Assembly (NCBI RefSeq): GCF_003688855.1
Contig: NZ_REFW01000001.1
Location: 186,001-250,000 of the forward strand
Length of the DNA: 64,000 bases
Direction of reading: 5' to 3'
Source of the DNA: Tessaracoccus antarcticus
GTDB taxonomy: Bacteria; Actinomycetota; Actinomycetes; Propionibacteriales; Propionibacteriaceae
The position numbers were made by a program, and so were the translations under genes. The notes beneath the pieces are model-generated. The model did not search any database. It saw nothing but the letters and a program-made list of their open reading frames with translations, and was not told the DNA's origin. This document shows positions 53,606 to 62,098 of the stretch, piece by piece (the stretch's first letter is position 1; each line of letters opens with the position of its first letter).

Positions 53606-56005
53606 GTGGCCAGAACAGCGCCTGTCAACAACCCGCAACGGACTGAGTTCCTGGTGTCGAAAGGCTGGGTCCAGGGCGTTGCCATGGTCATGATCTTCGG
53701 CTTCTTCGTCATGGGATTTCTCGCAGTCCGCACCTATACCGACGGAATGCCACAACCCACAACCGTCGTCACGCAGGACGGGACGGAGGTCTTCAACGGC
53801 GCGGAGATCACAGCCGGGCAACAGACTTTCCTGCGCCGTGGACTGCACGAGTACGGCTCGGTCATGGGGCATGGTGGGTACCTCGGGCCCGACTACACCG
53901 CCGACTACCTGCGCCGTGCCTCCACGTTTGCGCTCCAGTCGCTGACCGACTCCGGCGTGCAGGACCCCCGCGGCAAACTCGTCGAGGAGATGCGCACCAA
54001 CAGGTACGACGAGCAGACCGGCACCTTGGTGTACACGGACCTGCAGGCCGAAGCCTTCACCGAGGTGAAGCAGCACTACGCCGACTACTTCGGCTCCCCC
54101 ACCACGCAGTACGGGCTCATTCCCAACGCCATCACCGATCCGCGGGACATCCACGAAATTACAGCGTTCATCGCCTGGACGGCATGGGCCGCGGCGGCGG
54201 AACGGCCGGGGCACAGCTATTCCTACACCAACAACTGGCCGTCGGAGCCCCTCGTCGACAACAAGCCGACGGCGGACATCCTGGTGTGGAGCGGGCTCTC
54301 CCTGTGTGCGCTGCTCGTCGGCATCGGGGTGCTGTTCGCCGCCTACGGCCGGTGGAGCACCAGAATCGGTTGGCACAGCAGCGAGACGCCCGCCCTCGCG
54401 TTCTCCCAGCCCGGAGAGGTGAAGATCACCCCGGCGCAGCGCGCCACCACGTGGTTCTTCTTCGTCGTCGCCGGAATGTTCGTCGCCCAGGCCCTGCTCG
54501 GCGCCGCCATAGAGCACTACCGCGCGGAACTCACCAGCTTCTTCGGGCTCGACCTCGCCCGGATCCTGCCCTTCAACCTGGCCCGCACATGGCATGTCCA
54601 ACTCGCACTCCTGTGGACCGCCGCCTCGTTCCTCGCCGCAGCCATCTTCATCGTGCCCTTCGTCTCGGGACGTGAACCGCGCCGCCAGAACTGGCTGGCC
54701 TACGGCCTACTGGGTGCTCTGGTGATCGTGGTCGTGGGTTCCATGACCGGCGAGGCCCTCAGTATTTTTGGTGTCGAATGGGCCAAGGGATCAATTTTCT
54801 TCGACCAGCAATGGGAGTACCTTGACCTGCCCCGGTTCTGGCAGGCGCTGCTGGTCCTTGGCCTCTTCATCTGGGTGGCGATCCTGTATCGCGGCATGCG
54901 CACACGACTGAAGACGGAGAGCCGTGGAAACCTCCCCTGGCTCTTCCTGTATGCGGCCCTCGCCATTCCCGGTTTCTACGCCGTCGGGATGCTGGCCAGG
55001 CCGGACACCCAGCTCACCGTCGCGGAGTTCTGGCGGTTCTGGGTGGTCCACCTGTGGGTGGAGGACTTCCTGGAGTTGTTCACCACCGTCATGGTGGCCT
55101 ACATCTTCGTGATTCTGGGCGTCGTTCGTCGCCAGATCGCCATGGCGATCATCTTCCTCGACATCATCTTGTACTCCGTCGGTGGCGTCATCGGCACCAT
55201 GCACCACCTGTACTTCTCCGGCACCCCCGTGGAGCACATGGCCCTCGGCGCATTCTTCTCCGCGTTGGAGATCATCCCCCTCACCTTCCTGACCATCGAG
55301 GCGTGGACGTTCCTCCAGCTCGGGTCCCGCCAGGAGTCACGCTCCTCGGCACCCTTCCCCCACCGGTGGGCCGTGATGTTCCTCGTCGCCGTGGGGTTCT
55401 GGAACTTCCTGGGGGCAGGGGTGTTCGGTTTCCTCATCAACCTGCCGATTGTCTCCTATTACCAAATAGGCACGGCGCTGACGGCCAACCATGCCCACGC
55501 CTCCATGATGGGCGTCTACGGCATGCTCGCCATCGGGCTCGCGCTGTTCGCGCTGCGCTACATCATCCCGGCGGAGCGCTGGCCGGAACGAACTGCACGG
55601 TTCTGCTTCTGGGCGACGAACCTGGGCCTGGCCTGGATGAGCTTCGCCACACTGCTGCCGCTTGGGGTGTTGCAGCTGTGGCACTCCGTCAACAGTGGCT
55701 ACTACGAGTCCCGGACGCTGGGCTACATCGCAGCGCCGGGCAATGCAGTCCTGGAGTGGTTGCGTCTCCCGGGCGACGTGGCGCTCATCAGCGGTGCCGT
55801 GGCGTTCCTGTGGATCGCGTGGCTGGGCATTCGCCACGGCATCGCCGCCACCACCCACGAGGTGCCCATGGAGCAATTGTTCGTGCTGCAGCAACCGGCA
55901 ACGGTGGGCGGGCCCCTGGGGGCTGGCGCAGACCCGGGCGCCGCGGCGGGCGACGTCGAGGGCTCGCCCTACGCCTCCGACCATCGCCGCAGCGAGGCCG
56001 ACTGA
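53606..56005 (+). CDS. norZ: Quinol-dependent nitric oxide reductase (qNor)
   Basis: Reduces nitric oxide to nitrous oxide using quinol, in the cytoplasmic membrane; detoxification or the NO step of partial denitrification. 799 residues with 13-14 hydrophobic helices. The N-terminal periplasmic domain is the NorC-like part fused to NorB, containing GQQTFLRRGLHEYGSV near residue 72 but no CxxCH haem site, as expected for qNor. Haem/FeB ligands are in RTWHVQLA near residue 331, TMHHLYFSG near 533 and ANHAHASMMG near 628. GTG 53606 follows GGAGGG by 8 nt. It heads a four-gene overlapping operon. Confidence 0.95.
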   Translation: MARTAPVNNPQRTEFLVSKGWVQGVAMVMIFGFFVMGFLAVRTYTDGMPQPTTVVTQDGTEVFNGAEITAGQQTFLRRGLHEYGSVMGHGGYLGPDYTADYLRRASTFALQSLTDSGVQDPRGKLVEEMRTNRYDEQTGTLVYTDLQAEAFTEVKQHYADYFGSPTTQYGLIPNAITDPRDIHEITAFIAWTAWAAAAERPGHSYSYTNNWPSEPLVDNKPTADILVWSGLSLCALLVGIGVLFAAYGRWSTRIGWHSSETPALAFSQPGEVKITPAQRATTWFFFVVAGMFVAQALLGAAIEHYRAELTSFFGLDLARILPFNLARTWHVQLALLWTAASFLAAAIFIVPFVSGREPRRQNWLAYGLLGALVIVVVGSMTGEALSIFGVEWAKGSIFFDQQWEYLDLPRFWQALLVLGLFIWVAILYRGMRTRLKTESRGNLPWLFLYAALAIPGFYAVGMLARPDTQLTVAEFWRFWVVHLWVEDFLELFTTVMVAYIFVILGVVRRQIAMAIIFLDIILYSVGGVIGTMHHLYFSGTPVEHMALGAFFSALEIIPLTFLTIEAWTFLQLGSRQESRSSAPFPHRWAVMFLVAVGFWNFLGAGVFGFLINLPIVSYYQIGTALTANHAHASMMGVYGMLAIGLALFALRYIIPAERWPERTARFCFWATNLGLAWMSFATLLPLGVLQLWHSVNSGYYESRTLGYIAAPGNAVLEWLRLPGDVALISGAVAFLWIAWLGIRHGIAATTHEVPMEQLFVLQQPATVGGPLGAGADPGAAAGDVEGSPYASDHRRSEAD

Positions 56006-56778
56006 TGGCCGGCGTGGACATCATGGTGTGGCTGGCGGCCGGTTACGGGCTCCTGCTGTTGGTCGTCGCGTGGGGCATAGACCTCGCGGCCCGCCGCACC
56101 GCGCAGCGCACCACGGCGTGGCGCTCGGGCGCCTTCACCTACCACAAGGACCACGACGCCTGGATCTGCCCGGAGGACCAGTGGCTGTGGCCACAATCCT
56201 TCGACCCCGGCAACCGTGTCATGCGGTACCGGGCGAATCCGGTGGTCTGCAACTCGTGCCCCGTCAAGGACACGTGCACCACGTCGAACACGGGCAGGGA
56301 GATCAGCCGCAACGTTGATCCGTGGCCCAGTTCCGAGGCTGAACGGTTCCACCGAGGAATCGCCTGCTGCATCGTCGTGCTGGCCATGCTGTGGCCCGCC
56401 ATCACGCTGCTCACCGCCTCCAGCGCGCTGGAGCGCATCATGCTCGCAACGGTGCTCGCCATCGTGGTGGTCACCAGCCTCCCGCTGTGGTCGCACCTGC
56501 GCCGGACCCCCGCCAACTTTCCGATTCACGTGCCACTCAGGGACCTCGACGAGAACGTGGCGCAGCAGGAGCAACTCGCTCGCAGCCTCCACCAGCGTCG
56601 GGCGATGTATCGCAGCGACACCAGCAACCGCTCGGCGGACACCCCCCACACCCGCGCGGCCGTGTCGCTCCCCACACCCACGGTGCGCTACACCAGCGAC
56701 ACCGCACTGACGCCGGCGCAGCGGTACCAGCCAGGGTTCCCCGTCCGTCACGCCCCTGAGAGCAGAGGTCACCCATGA
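56005..56778 (+). CDS. Membrane protein with transposase-like zinc-ribbon domain
   Basis: 257 residues, no assigned family. A helix at about residues 8-28 is followed by a ~50-residue Cys motif: ICPED (C55), then CNSCPVKDTC (C82, C85, C91) and GREISR. This layout and the CPVKDTCTT phrase closely resemble the C-terminal zinc ribbon of IS1182-type DDE transposases. No transposase catalytic domain is present. Two more helices lie at about residues 118-137 and 144-162, then a ~95-residue soluble tail. The ATG overlaps the norZ stop by one base (TGATG) and the stop overlaps the slipin start by 4 bp, so it is part of the reductase operon. Confidence 0.75.
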   Translation: MAGVDIMVWLAAGYGLLLLVVAWGIDLAARRTAQRTTAWRSGAFTYHKDHDAWICPEDQWLWPQSFDPGNRVMRYRANPVVCNSCPVKDTCTTSNTGREISRNVDPWPSSEAERFHRGIACCIVVLAMLWPAITLLTASSALERIMLATVLAIVVVTSLPLWSHLRRTPANFPIHVPLRDLDENVAQQEQLARSLHQRRAMYRSDTSNRSADTPHTRAAVSLPTPTVRYTSDTALTPAQRYQPGFPVRHAPESRGHP

Positions 56779-57677
56779 ACCCGTGGAGCGTCGCACTGGG
56801 TGTCGTTGTGGGAGTCGCCCTCCTGCTGCTGGTCTCATCCGTGAAGGTGCTGAAGGAGTACGAGCGGGGCGTTGCTTTTCGTCTGGGGCGCCTACGGGAG
56901 CCGCTGCAGCCCGGGGTGCGGCTGCTGATGCCGATGATCGACTCCCTCGTGAGGGTGGACCTGCGGGTCGTGACGCTGACGATCCCCCCGCAGGAGGTGA
57001 TCACCAAGGACAACGTTCCCGCACGGGTGAACGCGGTGGTCCTGTTCCAGGTCACGGACCCGGTCCAGTCCGTGATGGCGGTGGAGAACCACGCCATGGC
57101 GACGTCACAGATGGCGCAGACCACACTGCGTTCCGTGGTGGGGCGGGCCGACCTCGATACCCTGCTGGCGCACCGCGCCGACCTGAACGAGGACCTCGCC
57201 CGCAGCATCGACGCGCAGACCCAGCCGTGGGGTGTGCAGGTGAACGTTGTGGAGATCAAGGACGTCGAGATCCCCCAGGCCATGCAACGCGCCATGGCCA
57301 GAGAGGCGGAGGCGGAGCGTGAGCGACGGGCGAAGGTCATCAACGCCCATGGTGAACTGCAGGCGGCGGAGGAACTGGCGCAGGCTGCCGAAATCCTGGG
57401 TCGCGCACCGGCGTCGTTGCAGCTGCGCTACCTGCAGACGCTCCTTGAGCTGGGCGCCGACCAGAACTCCACGGTGGTGTTTCCGCTGCCGATGGACATC
57501 ATCGGCCCATTCCTGGCAAAGGCCCCGGAGCTCCTCTCACGGCTCACCCCCGCCCCGCAACCCACACCGAACGCATCCCCGCCGCGAACCACCACGACGT
57601 CCATCTCCACGGAGACGAATCATGCCGACGGGGTCACCGCCGGGTACAGCCACCTCATTGACGGGAGCCAGCCATGA
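56775..57677 (+). CDS. Slipin (SPFH/stomatin-like protein)
   Basis: Membrane-scaffold protein of the SPFH/Band 7 family, 300 residues. An N-terminal hydrophobic helix (about 6-23) precedes the SPFH domain, with YERGVAFRLGR near residue 30, DSLVRVDLRVVTLTIPPQEV near residue 55, and QMAQTTLRSVVGRADLDTLL near residue 112. A coiled coil rich in Ala/Glu/Arg follows (AMAREAEAERERRAKV), and a Pro/Thr tail ends the chain. Stomatin-like proteins organise membrane microdomains and often accompany NfeD proteases; no NfeD is present here. The ATG overlaps the preceding stop. Confidence 0.9.
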   Translation: MNPWSVALGVVVGVALLLLVSSVKVLKEYERGVAFRLGRLREPLQPGVRLLMPMIDSLVRVDLRVVTLTIPPQEVITKDNVPARVNAVVLFQVTDPVQSVMAVENHAMATSQMAQTTLRSVVGRADLDTLLAHRADLNEDLARSIDAQTQPWGVQVNVVEIKDVEIPQAMQRAMAREAEAERERRAKVINAHGELQAAEELAQAAEILGRAPASLQLRYLQTLLELGADQNSTVVFPLPMDIIGPFLAKAPELLSRLTPAPQPTPNASPPRTTTTSISTETNHADGVTAGYSHLIDGSQP

Positions 57678-57952
57678 GCGCACTCGAGCCGACGGATCCC
57701 GCCCGGCCCGGGGGGACGCCCGGGATCATGATCATGATTCTGGGCGCGGCAACAACGGTATTGGGGCCATTGTTCGGTCTGCTCGCCGGGTCCATGGCGG
57801 GTTCCCCGGACCCCAATTCCACAGGCCAACTGTTCCAGTACTTCGTCATCGGCCTGTTTGTGGGCGCCGTCGGCGTCGTGATCATCTCCCTGGGCTTCGT
57901 ACGGTACCGACGCTGGAGTCGCGGACAGAAGGAAGAGGCCCGCGCCCGCTGA
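57674..57952 (+). CDS. Small two-helix membrane protein of nor operon
   Basis: 92 residues, two hydrophobic segments (about 18-40 and 54-77) and a basic Arg-rich tail. No family recognised. Start ATG 57674 overlaps the slipin stop in ATGA. It is the last gene of the four-gene operon and could be a small subunit or assembly partner of the reductase or the slipin. Confidence 0.75.
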   Translation: MSALEPTDPARPGGTPGIMIMILGAATTVLGPLFGLLAGSMAGSPDPNSTGQLFQYFVIGLFVGAVGVVIISLGFVRYRRWSRGQKEEARAR

Positions 57953-57990
57953 CCCACCGGATCTCGTTTGCGTGGAGTGCACGGGTGGGA

Positions 57991-58776
57991 TTACTCCGCC
58001 GACAGGTACTCCACGATGGTTCTCGTGAGGGTGTTGTCGTCCACGCCGTGCCACCCGCCGGCGAGCACCCTGTAGGTTGCACGGGGCATTGCCTCCCCGA
58101 GCTGGGCCGACCATTCCAGCAAACTCGGCGCGGTGTGATCGCTCGCCATGATCAGCGTCGGTGTCTGCACCCCCGCGAAGCGCTGCGGCGGCGTGCCCGG
58201 CAGGAACATGAGTTCGTGGACGATGGTGCGCGTGTTCTCCAGGTCCTCCGCGCTCGGGTGGAACCCCGCGAGCACCTCCTCGGGCACCCCCACCACCTGG
58301 GTGTCGAACCAGTGGCGGGCGTCCGCGAGATCCGCGTCGATGCGGCGCTGCGCCTCGTCCCGCACGGCGAGGCCGGGATCGGGCTCAGGGTTGAGCGGCG
58401 GCTCCAGGAGTGCCAGCCGTCGAATGTCGGCGCCCGACTCCGCCGCCAGCAGGGCGAGTGTCGCGCCCGAGGAGAACCCGTACACATCGACGGGGCCGTC
58501 CGCCAGGGAGGCGATGGCCGCCAGGTCCTCGAATTCGCGCTCCACCGCGTACGGGCCTGTGGTGCTGCTCAGGCCTGTTCCACGACGGTCGTAGGTGTAC
58601 ACGGTGAAGTGCTCTGCGAGCGCGGAGGCGAGTGTCTGCTGCGGTGTGCCGGCGCGGGACGTGGCAACGCAGTGAACCATCACGAGCGCCGGTCCGGCGC
58701 CCTGTCGATTCCAGCTGATGCTCGTGCCGTCTGCGGATGTGACGGTGTCGCTGGTGGCGGGCGGGTGTTCTGACAT
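57991..58776 (-). CDS. Alpha/beta-fold hydrolase
   Basis: Cytoplasmic hydrolase of 261 residues. Nucleophile Ser is in GFSSGA near residue 97 (G-x-S-x-G). The acid is probably Asp in ASDHTAP near 215, and the catalytic His lies in GGWHGVD near 240. YDRRGTGLSS near residue 62 is the oxyanion-side motif common in this fold. The substrate is unknown. ATG 58776 lies behind GCGCAATCACC with AAGGAGG a little farther upstream (near 58791). It is convergent with the nor operon. Confidence 0.85.
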   Translation of the reverse strand: MSEHPPATSDTVTSADGTSISWNRQGAGPALVMVHCVATSRAGTPQQTLASALAEHFTVYTYDRRGTGLSSTTGPYAVEREFEDLAAIASLADGPVDVYGFSSGATLALLAAESGADIRRLALLEPPLNPEPDPGLAVRDEAQRRIDADLADARHWFDTQVVGVPEEVLAGFHPSAEDLENTRTIVHELMFLPGTPPQRFAGVQTPTLIMASDHTAPSLLEWSAQLGEAMPRATYRVLAGGWHGVDDNTLTRTIVEYLSAE

Positions 58777-59011
58777 GGTGATTGCGCCTCCTTGCGTGAG
58801 CCCGGGACCCACGTCGTCGCAGGCGAGGCTGACGCGTGAAAGCGTACTCGCGGGCACTGCCGTCCAACGGGTTGTTCCACACCATTTCGCCTCATGCGGG
58901 CCCTGTCCGGGTGAACCTGCCACGGATCCGGCCGTACCCGATTCCATCCCGCGTCGGACCCGGTGTGCTCGTGGGCGCCCGGCGTGCGAAGGTGGGCGAG
59001 GAGGTGGGTCT

Positions 59012-59809
59012 GTGAGAGCTGGAAGTACCGGTGAGGCGTCTGCGTTCATCCTCCTCACGACGGGCCTGGTGGGCGGGATCCTCTCGGGCCTGCTGGGCGT
59101 CGGCGGGGGCATTGTGCTGGTGCCCATCCTCGTCCTGCTACTCCACTACACGCAGAAGAACGGCCAAGCCACATCTCTGGCAGCCATCACGCTCACGGCA
59201 CTCTCCGGCGCTGTTTCCTATGGCACTGCCGGTGACGTGCGGCTGCTTCCAGCCGCGGTCGTTGCGGTGGGTGGACTGGCGGGGGCAGTCATCGGCGTCG
59301 GGCTGGTGCGTCGGCTCTCCGAGAACCAGGTGCGGTTCGTGTTCGCACTCCTCATGGTTGCCGTTGCCGTTCGTCTGCTGTGGCCGACGACGGGGGTCGG
59401 CGACACCGCCGAGGTCGCCGCCCTGACACCGCTCGTGATGGGTGGGTACCTGCTGGCGGGCCTCAGCATGGGCGTGCTCTCCGCACTGCTGGGCGTGGGA
59501 GGGGGCGCCATCCTGGTGCCTGCCTTCATCCTTGGCTTCGGCATGTCCCCGCATGAGGCCCAAGGAACGTCCTTGGCCGTCATGGTCCCGGTGTCCCTCA
59601 TGGGGGCCTGGCGCAATGCACGCCATGGCTACACGGATTGGCGAGGTGGCGCCTGGCTCGGGGTCGGCGGCGTGGCAGGGGCCCCGCTCGGGGCGTGGTT
59701 GGCACTCCTGCTGCCGGCAGAGTGGCTCTCACGCATTTTTGCCATCTTCCTCCTCTTCTCTGCCGTCCAACTCATCCGGCGTGCACGGGCACAGCGCATT
59801 GCGTCCTGA
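59012..59809 (+). CDS. TauE/SafE-family sulfite/organosulfonate permease
   Basis: Inner-membrane permease of 265 residues with eight hydrophobic helices. The two half-repeats each carry the family motif: GLLGVGGGIVLVPIL near residue 27 and ALLGVGGGAILVPA near 165. TauE/SafE proteins export sulfite or organosulfonates; the actual substrate is unknown. GTG 59012 follows GGAGG by about 8 nt. No sulfur genes are adjacent. Confidence 0.9.
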   Translation: MRAGSTGEASAFILLTTGLVGGILSGLLGVGGGIVLVPILVLLLHYTQKNGQATSLAAITLTALSGAVSYGTAGDVRLLPAAVVAVGGLAGAVIGVGLVRRLSENQVRFVFALLMVAVAVRLLWPTTGVGDTAEVAALTPLVMGGYLLAGLSMGVLSALLGVGGGAILVPAFILGFGMSPHEAQGTSLAVMVPVSLMGAWRNARHGYTDWRGGAWLGVGGVAGAPLGAWLALLLPAEWLSRIFAIFLLFSAVQLIRRARAQRIAS

Positions 59810-60040
59810 GCGGACATGGCCATGAGTAGGCCTCCAGTGGCAGGGGGTGGGTGGACCCCCCCAGTGAGCATTGCCCCGCGGCTCTATCGCCAGAGATTTC
59901 TTCAACCACCGCGCGACGACGCACGATGGGACAGACTCCTCCCATGATCCGACCCGTGCGGTGCACACCCTCGACGCCAGGGCAGCCATCCTGCTCACCG
60001 TCGCACTCTCCTCACCCAGGGCCACCGACTGGACGAACCG

Positions 60041-60520
60041 ATGACGAGCCCACCGCGTAGGCCCACCGGGCAGTCGCAACGATCCGTCTCCCAGAAGATG
60101 GGCATCAAGCCGGGGAGCCGTACACACATGGTGTCGGCGCCCCCGTCGGCCGTGACAGCCATGGCGCTACCAGCGCTCGAGCTGCCCCCCACCCTTGAGG
60201 GAGAGTTCGGCTACCTCCACCTGTTCACGACATCGCAGGCGGAGATGGACGAAGCCTTCCCCACCCTCAAGGAGCACCTCGCAACGTCGGGGATGCTGTG
60301 GGTCTCCTGGCCCAAGGGCAGGAGGCTCGGCACCGACCTGACACTGCCTGCGGTGATCCGGATCGGCTACTCACACGGCCTGGTGGAAAGTACCTGCCTG
60401 AGCGTGGACGACACCTGGTCTGGACTCAAGTTCACCCACCCCAAACCGGGCAAGATCTACGAAAACGGTCACGGATCGTTGATCGTGAGTATCCACGGTT
60501 CGCCGGCCCGGCGAAACTGA
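60041..60520 (+). CDS. DUF3052 family protein
   Basis: 159 residues, cytoplasmic, function unknown. Family marks: MGIKPGSR near residue 20, GMLWVSWPKG near 84, and VDDTWSGLKF near 122, which match the DUF3052 pattern. The first ~15 residues are Arg/Pro-rich. It is separated by 231 bp from the permease. Followed by the degenerate region at 60664-61184. Confidence 0.82.
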   Translation: MTSPPRRPTGQSQRSVSQKMGIKPGSRTHMVSAPPSAVTAMALPALELPPTLEGEFGYLHLFTTSQAEMDEAFPTLKEHLATSGMLWVSWPKGRRLGTDLTLPAVIRIGYSHGLVESTCLSVDDTWSGLKFTHPKPGKIYENGHGSLIVSIHGSPARRN

Positions 60521-60663
60521 AGGGACCTCGCGTGGTCGTTCCTCGTTCTCGACGTCGATGAGGAAGAAGCCTGCACGGTGTCCTTGGACTGCGAGTAGGG
60601 GGCGCTCCACGGCGAGGCTCTCCCCGCCCTCCCCTGGGAGGGGGCGGTACGTGCGGGAACCTG

Positions 60664-61056
60664 CGCCACCAGGCAAAGGATCTGCTGCGCGCCGCCAGGG
60701 CGGGCACCGCAACCCTCGACGAGGGCGTGTGGCGGGACATGCCCGGCAGTGGCGAACTTGCCCGACAACTCATCGCCGGCGGCGCAGCGGTCGACGGGCG
60801 TCCCGAGGACAGGGAGACGCCGCTGATCACCGCTGCCAGCTACGGCGACGCCGAGGTGACCCAGGTTCTCATCGACGCGGGCGCATCACTCGATGTGCTT
60901 TCGGCTCCGACCGCCGGTGGTGTGCCGTCGGCGTCAGCCGTCACGCATGCTGCCGTCTTCGGCATGACCGACGTGCTCGACCTGCTCGTCGCGGCAGGCG
61001 CACGCATCGACAGCCTGGCGCTGGCTGCTGCGGCCGGGGATCTCACCGGGTGGCCA
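60664..61056 (+). pseudogene. Ankyrin-repeat gene remnant (5' and 3' truncated)
   Basis: An open frame encodes about 130 residues of ankyrin repeats: DLLRAARAGTATLDEG, AASYGDAEVTQVLIDAGASL, and THAAVFGMTDVLDLLVAAGA, ending LAAAAGDLTGWPL. Related actinobacterial proteins continue beyond the GWPL point, but here the sequence changes into another gene in a different frame. No good start codon lies at the beginning (GTG 60727 is internal to the repeat). It is therefore most likely a decayed gene. Confidence 0.65.
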
Positions 61057-61184
61057 CTCGGCGCCGCCTCGTCGGGCTGCTCACCAACCTGGCACCCGCT
61101 GACTGGGACGTACCGTCCCTGTGCCACGGCTGGCGCGTGCGGGAGGTGGTGGCCCACCCCTCGATGGTCCGAAGCCAGACGTAG
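61050..61184 (+). pseudogene. Fragment of a mycothiol maleylpyruvate isomerase (MDMPI)-domain gene
   Basis: A 44-codon frame from GTG 61050 to TAG reads RRRLVGLLTNLAPADWDVPSLCHGWRVREVVAH, the start of the MDMPI/TIGR03083 DinB-like domain, then breaks off. It is fused at about 61050 to the ankyrin remnant in a different frame. A deletion joined two genes and left the second without its remainder. The fragment does not look functional. Confidence 0.6.
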
Positions 61185-61300
61185 TCTTGACGTCGTGCCC
61201 CCGGCGACCATGACAACACCCTTGGACGTCGGTGCTGTCGGCGGTCCCCACCACGGCGGTCGGGCAACGTCAGGGAGACCAGACAACGGAGGACGGACTC

Positions 61301-61924
61301 ATGAAGATCCTGATTTTCGGCGCCACGGGCGCAACCGGGCAGTTACTCGTCACACAAGCGATGGAGCGGGGCCACGAGGTGACGGCGTTCGTGCGCGACT
61401 CCTCGAAACTGACGCAGAAGGACATCCAGCAGGTGGTGGGCGAGATCACCGACCCCGACGCCGTGCGCGGCGCGATGGTGGGGCAGGACGCCGTGGTCAG
61501 CGCGCTGGGTCCGAGGTCCCCGCTCAAGCGTGATCCCGCATTGGTCGAGGGCATCCGCACCATCGTGGCTGCCATGCAGGACAAGGACGTCCAACGCCTC
61601 GTCTACGTCTCCACCATGGGTGTCGGCGACTCGGCGCGCCAACTGGGCTGGCTTGGTCGCGTCATCGCCGTGCCCCTGTTCCTGCGCAACGCCGTCGCGG
61701 ACCATGGCGAGAAGGAGGACATCATCACCGGCACCGGCCTCCACTGGACCGTCGTGCGGCCTGCGCAGCTCACTGACGGACCCATCGCCAGCTTCAGGAG
61801 CGGAGAGGACGTCAGTGCCACCTCGTCATCGACCGGTGTCAGCCGCGCCTCCGTCGCGTCCTTCGTTCTCGACACCCTCGACGACACCGCATACATCGGG
61901 ACCAAGCCCAACATCATGAGCTGA
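61301..61924 (+). CDS. NAD(P)-binding NmrA/SDR-like oxidoreductase
   Basis: Atypical short-chain dehydrogenase of 207 residues. The Rossmann motif FGATGATG near residue 6 is typical of NmrA/BVR-B-like proteins. YVSTMGVGD near residue 104 and TVVRPAQLTDG near residue 150 are shared with flavin/biliverdin-reductase-like and NmrA groups. A catalytic Tyr-x3-Lys is not obvious. ATG 61301 follows GGAGG by about 8 nt. Function unknown. Confidence 0.83.
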   Translation: MKILIFGATGATGQLLVTQAMERGHEVTAFVRDSSKLTQKDIQQVVGEITDPDAVRGAMVGQDAVVSALGPRSPLKRDPALVEGIRTIVAAMQDKDVQRLVYVSTMGVGDSARQLGWLGRVIAVPLFLRNAVADHGEKEDIITGTGLHWTVVRPAQLTDGPIASFRSGEDVSATSSSTGVSRASVASFVLDTLDDTAYIGTKPNIMS

Positions 61925-62098
61925 GCGCGAGGACATTCGCGCGTTGCACCCGCCCGCTGGTCATGGACGTGCACGTGCCGGTGGACGTCGTTCGCTCCCC
62001 TGTCCTCCTCTGGGTCCACGCCACCGCGCGGTGGACTTCCTGCCCCACACAATGAGCCTTTTTCGCACTCGTCAACTTGTCGAAGCCTAGGGTTGAGT

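Noticed and set aside
53606-56005. Calling the large membrane oxidoreductase a cytochrome c oxidase subunit I
   Set aside because: The fused N-terminal NorC-like domain without CxxCH and the HH and HAH ligand pattern fit quinol NO reductase, and oxidase partner subunits are absent.
56005-56778. An insertion sequence at the zinc-ribbon gene
   Set aside because: Only the ribbon resembles a transposase. There is no DDE domain, no inverted repeats and the gene overlaps both neighbours, so it is a regular operon member.
60520-60663. A small protein between DUF3052 and the ankyrin remnant
   Set aside because: The stretch shows only a short acidic reading frame without start or Shine-Dalgarno. It is likely decayed sequence and is not listed as a gene.
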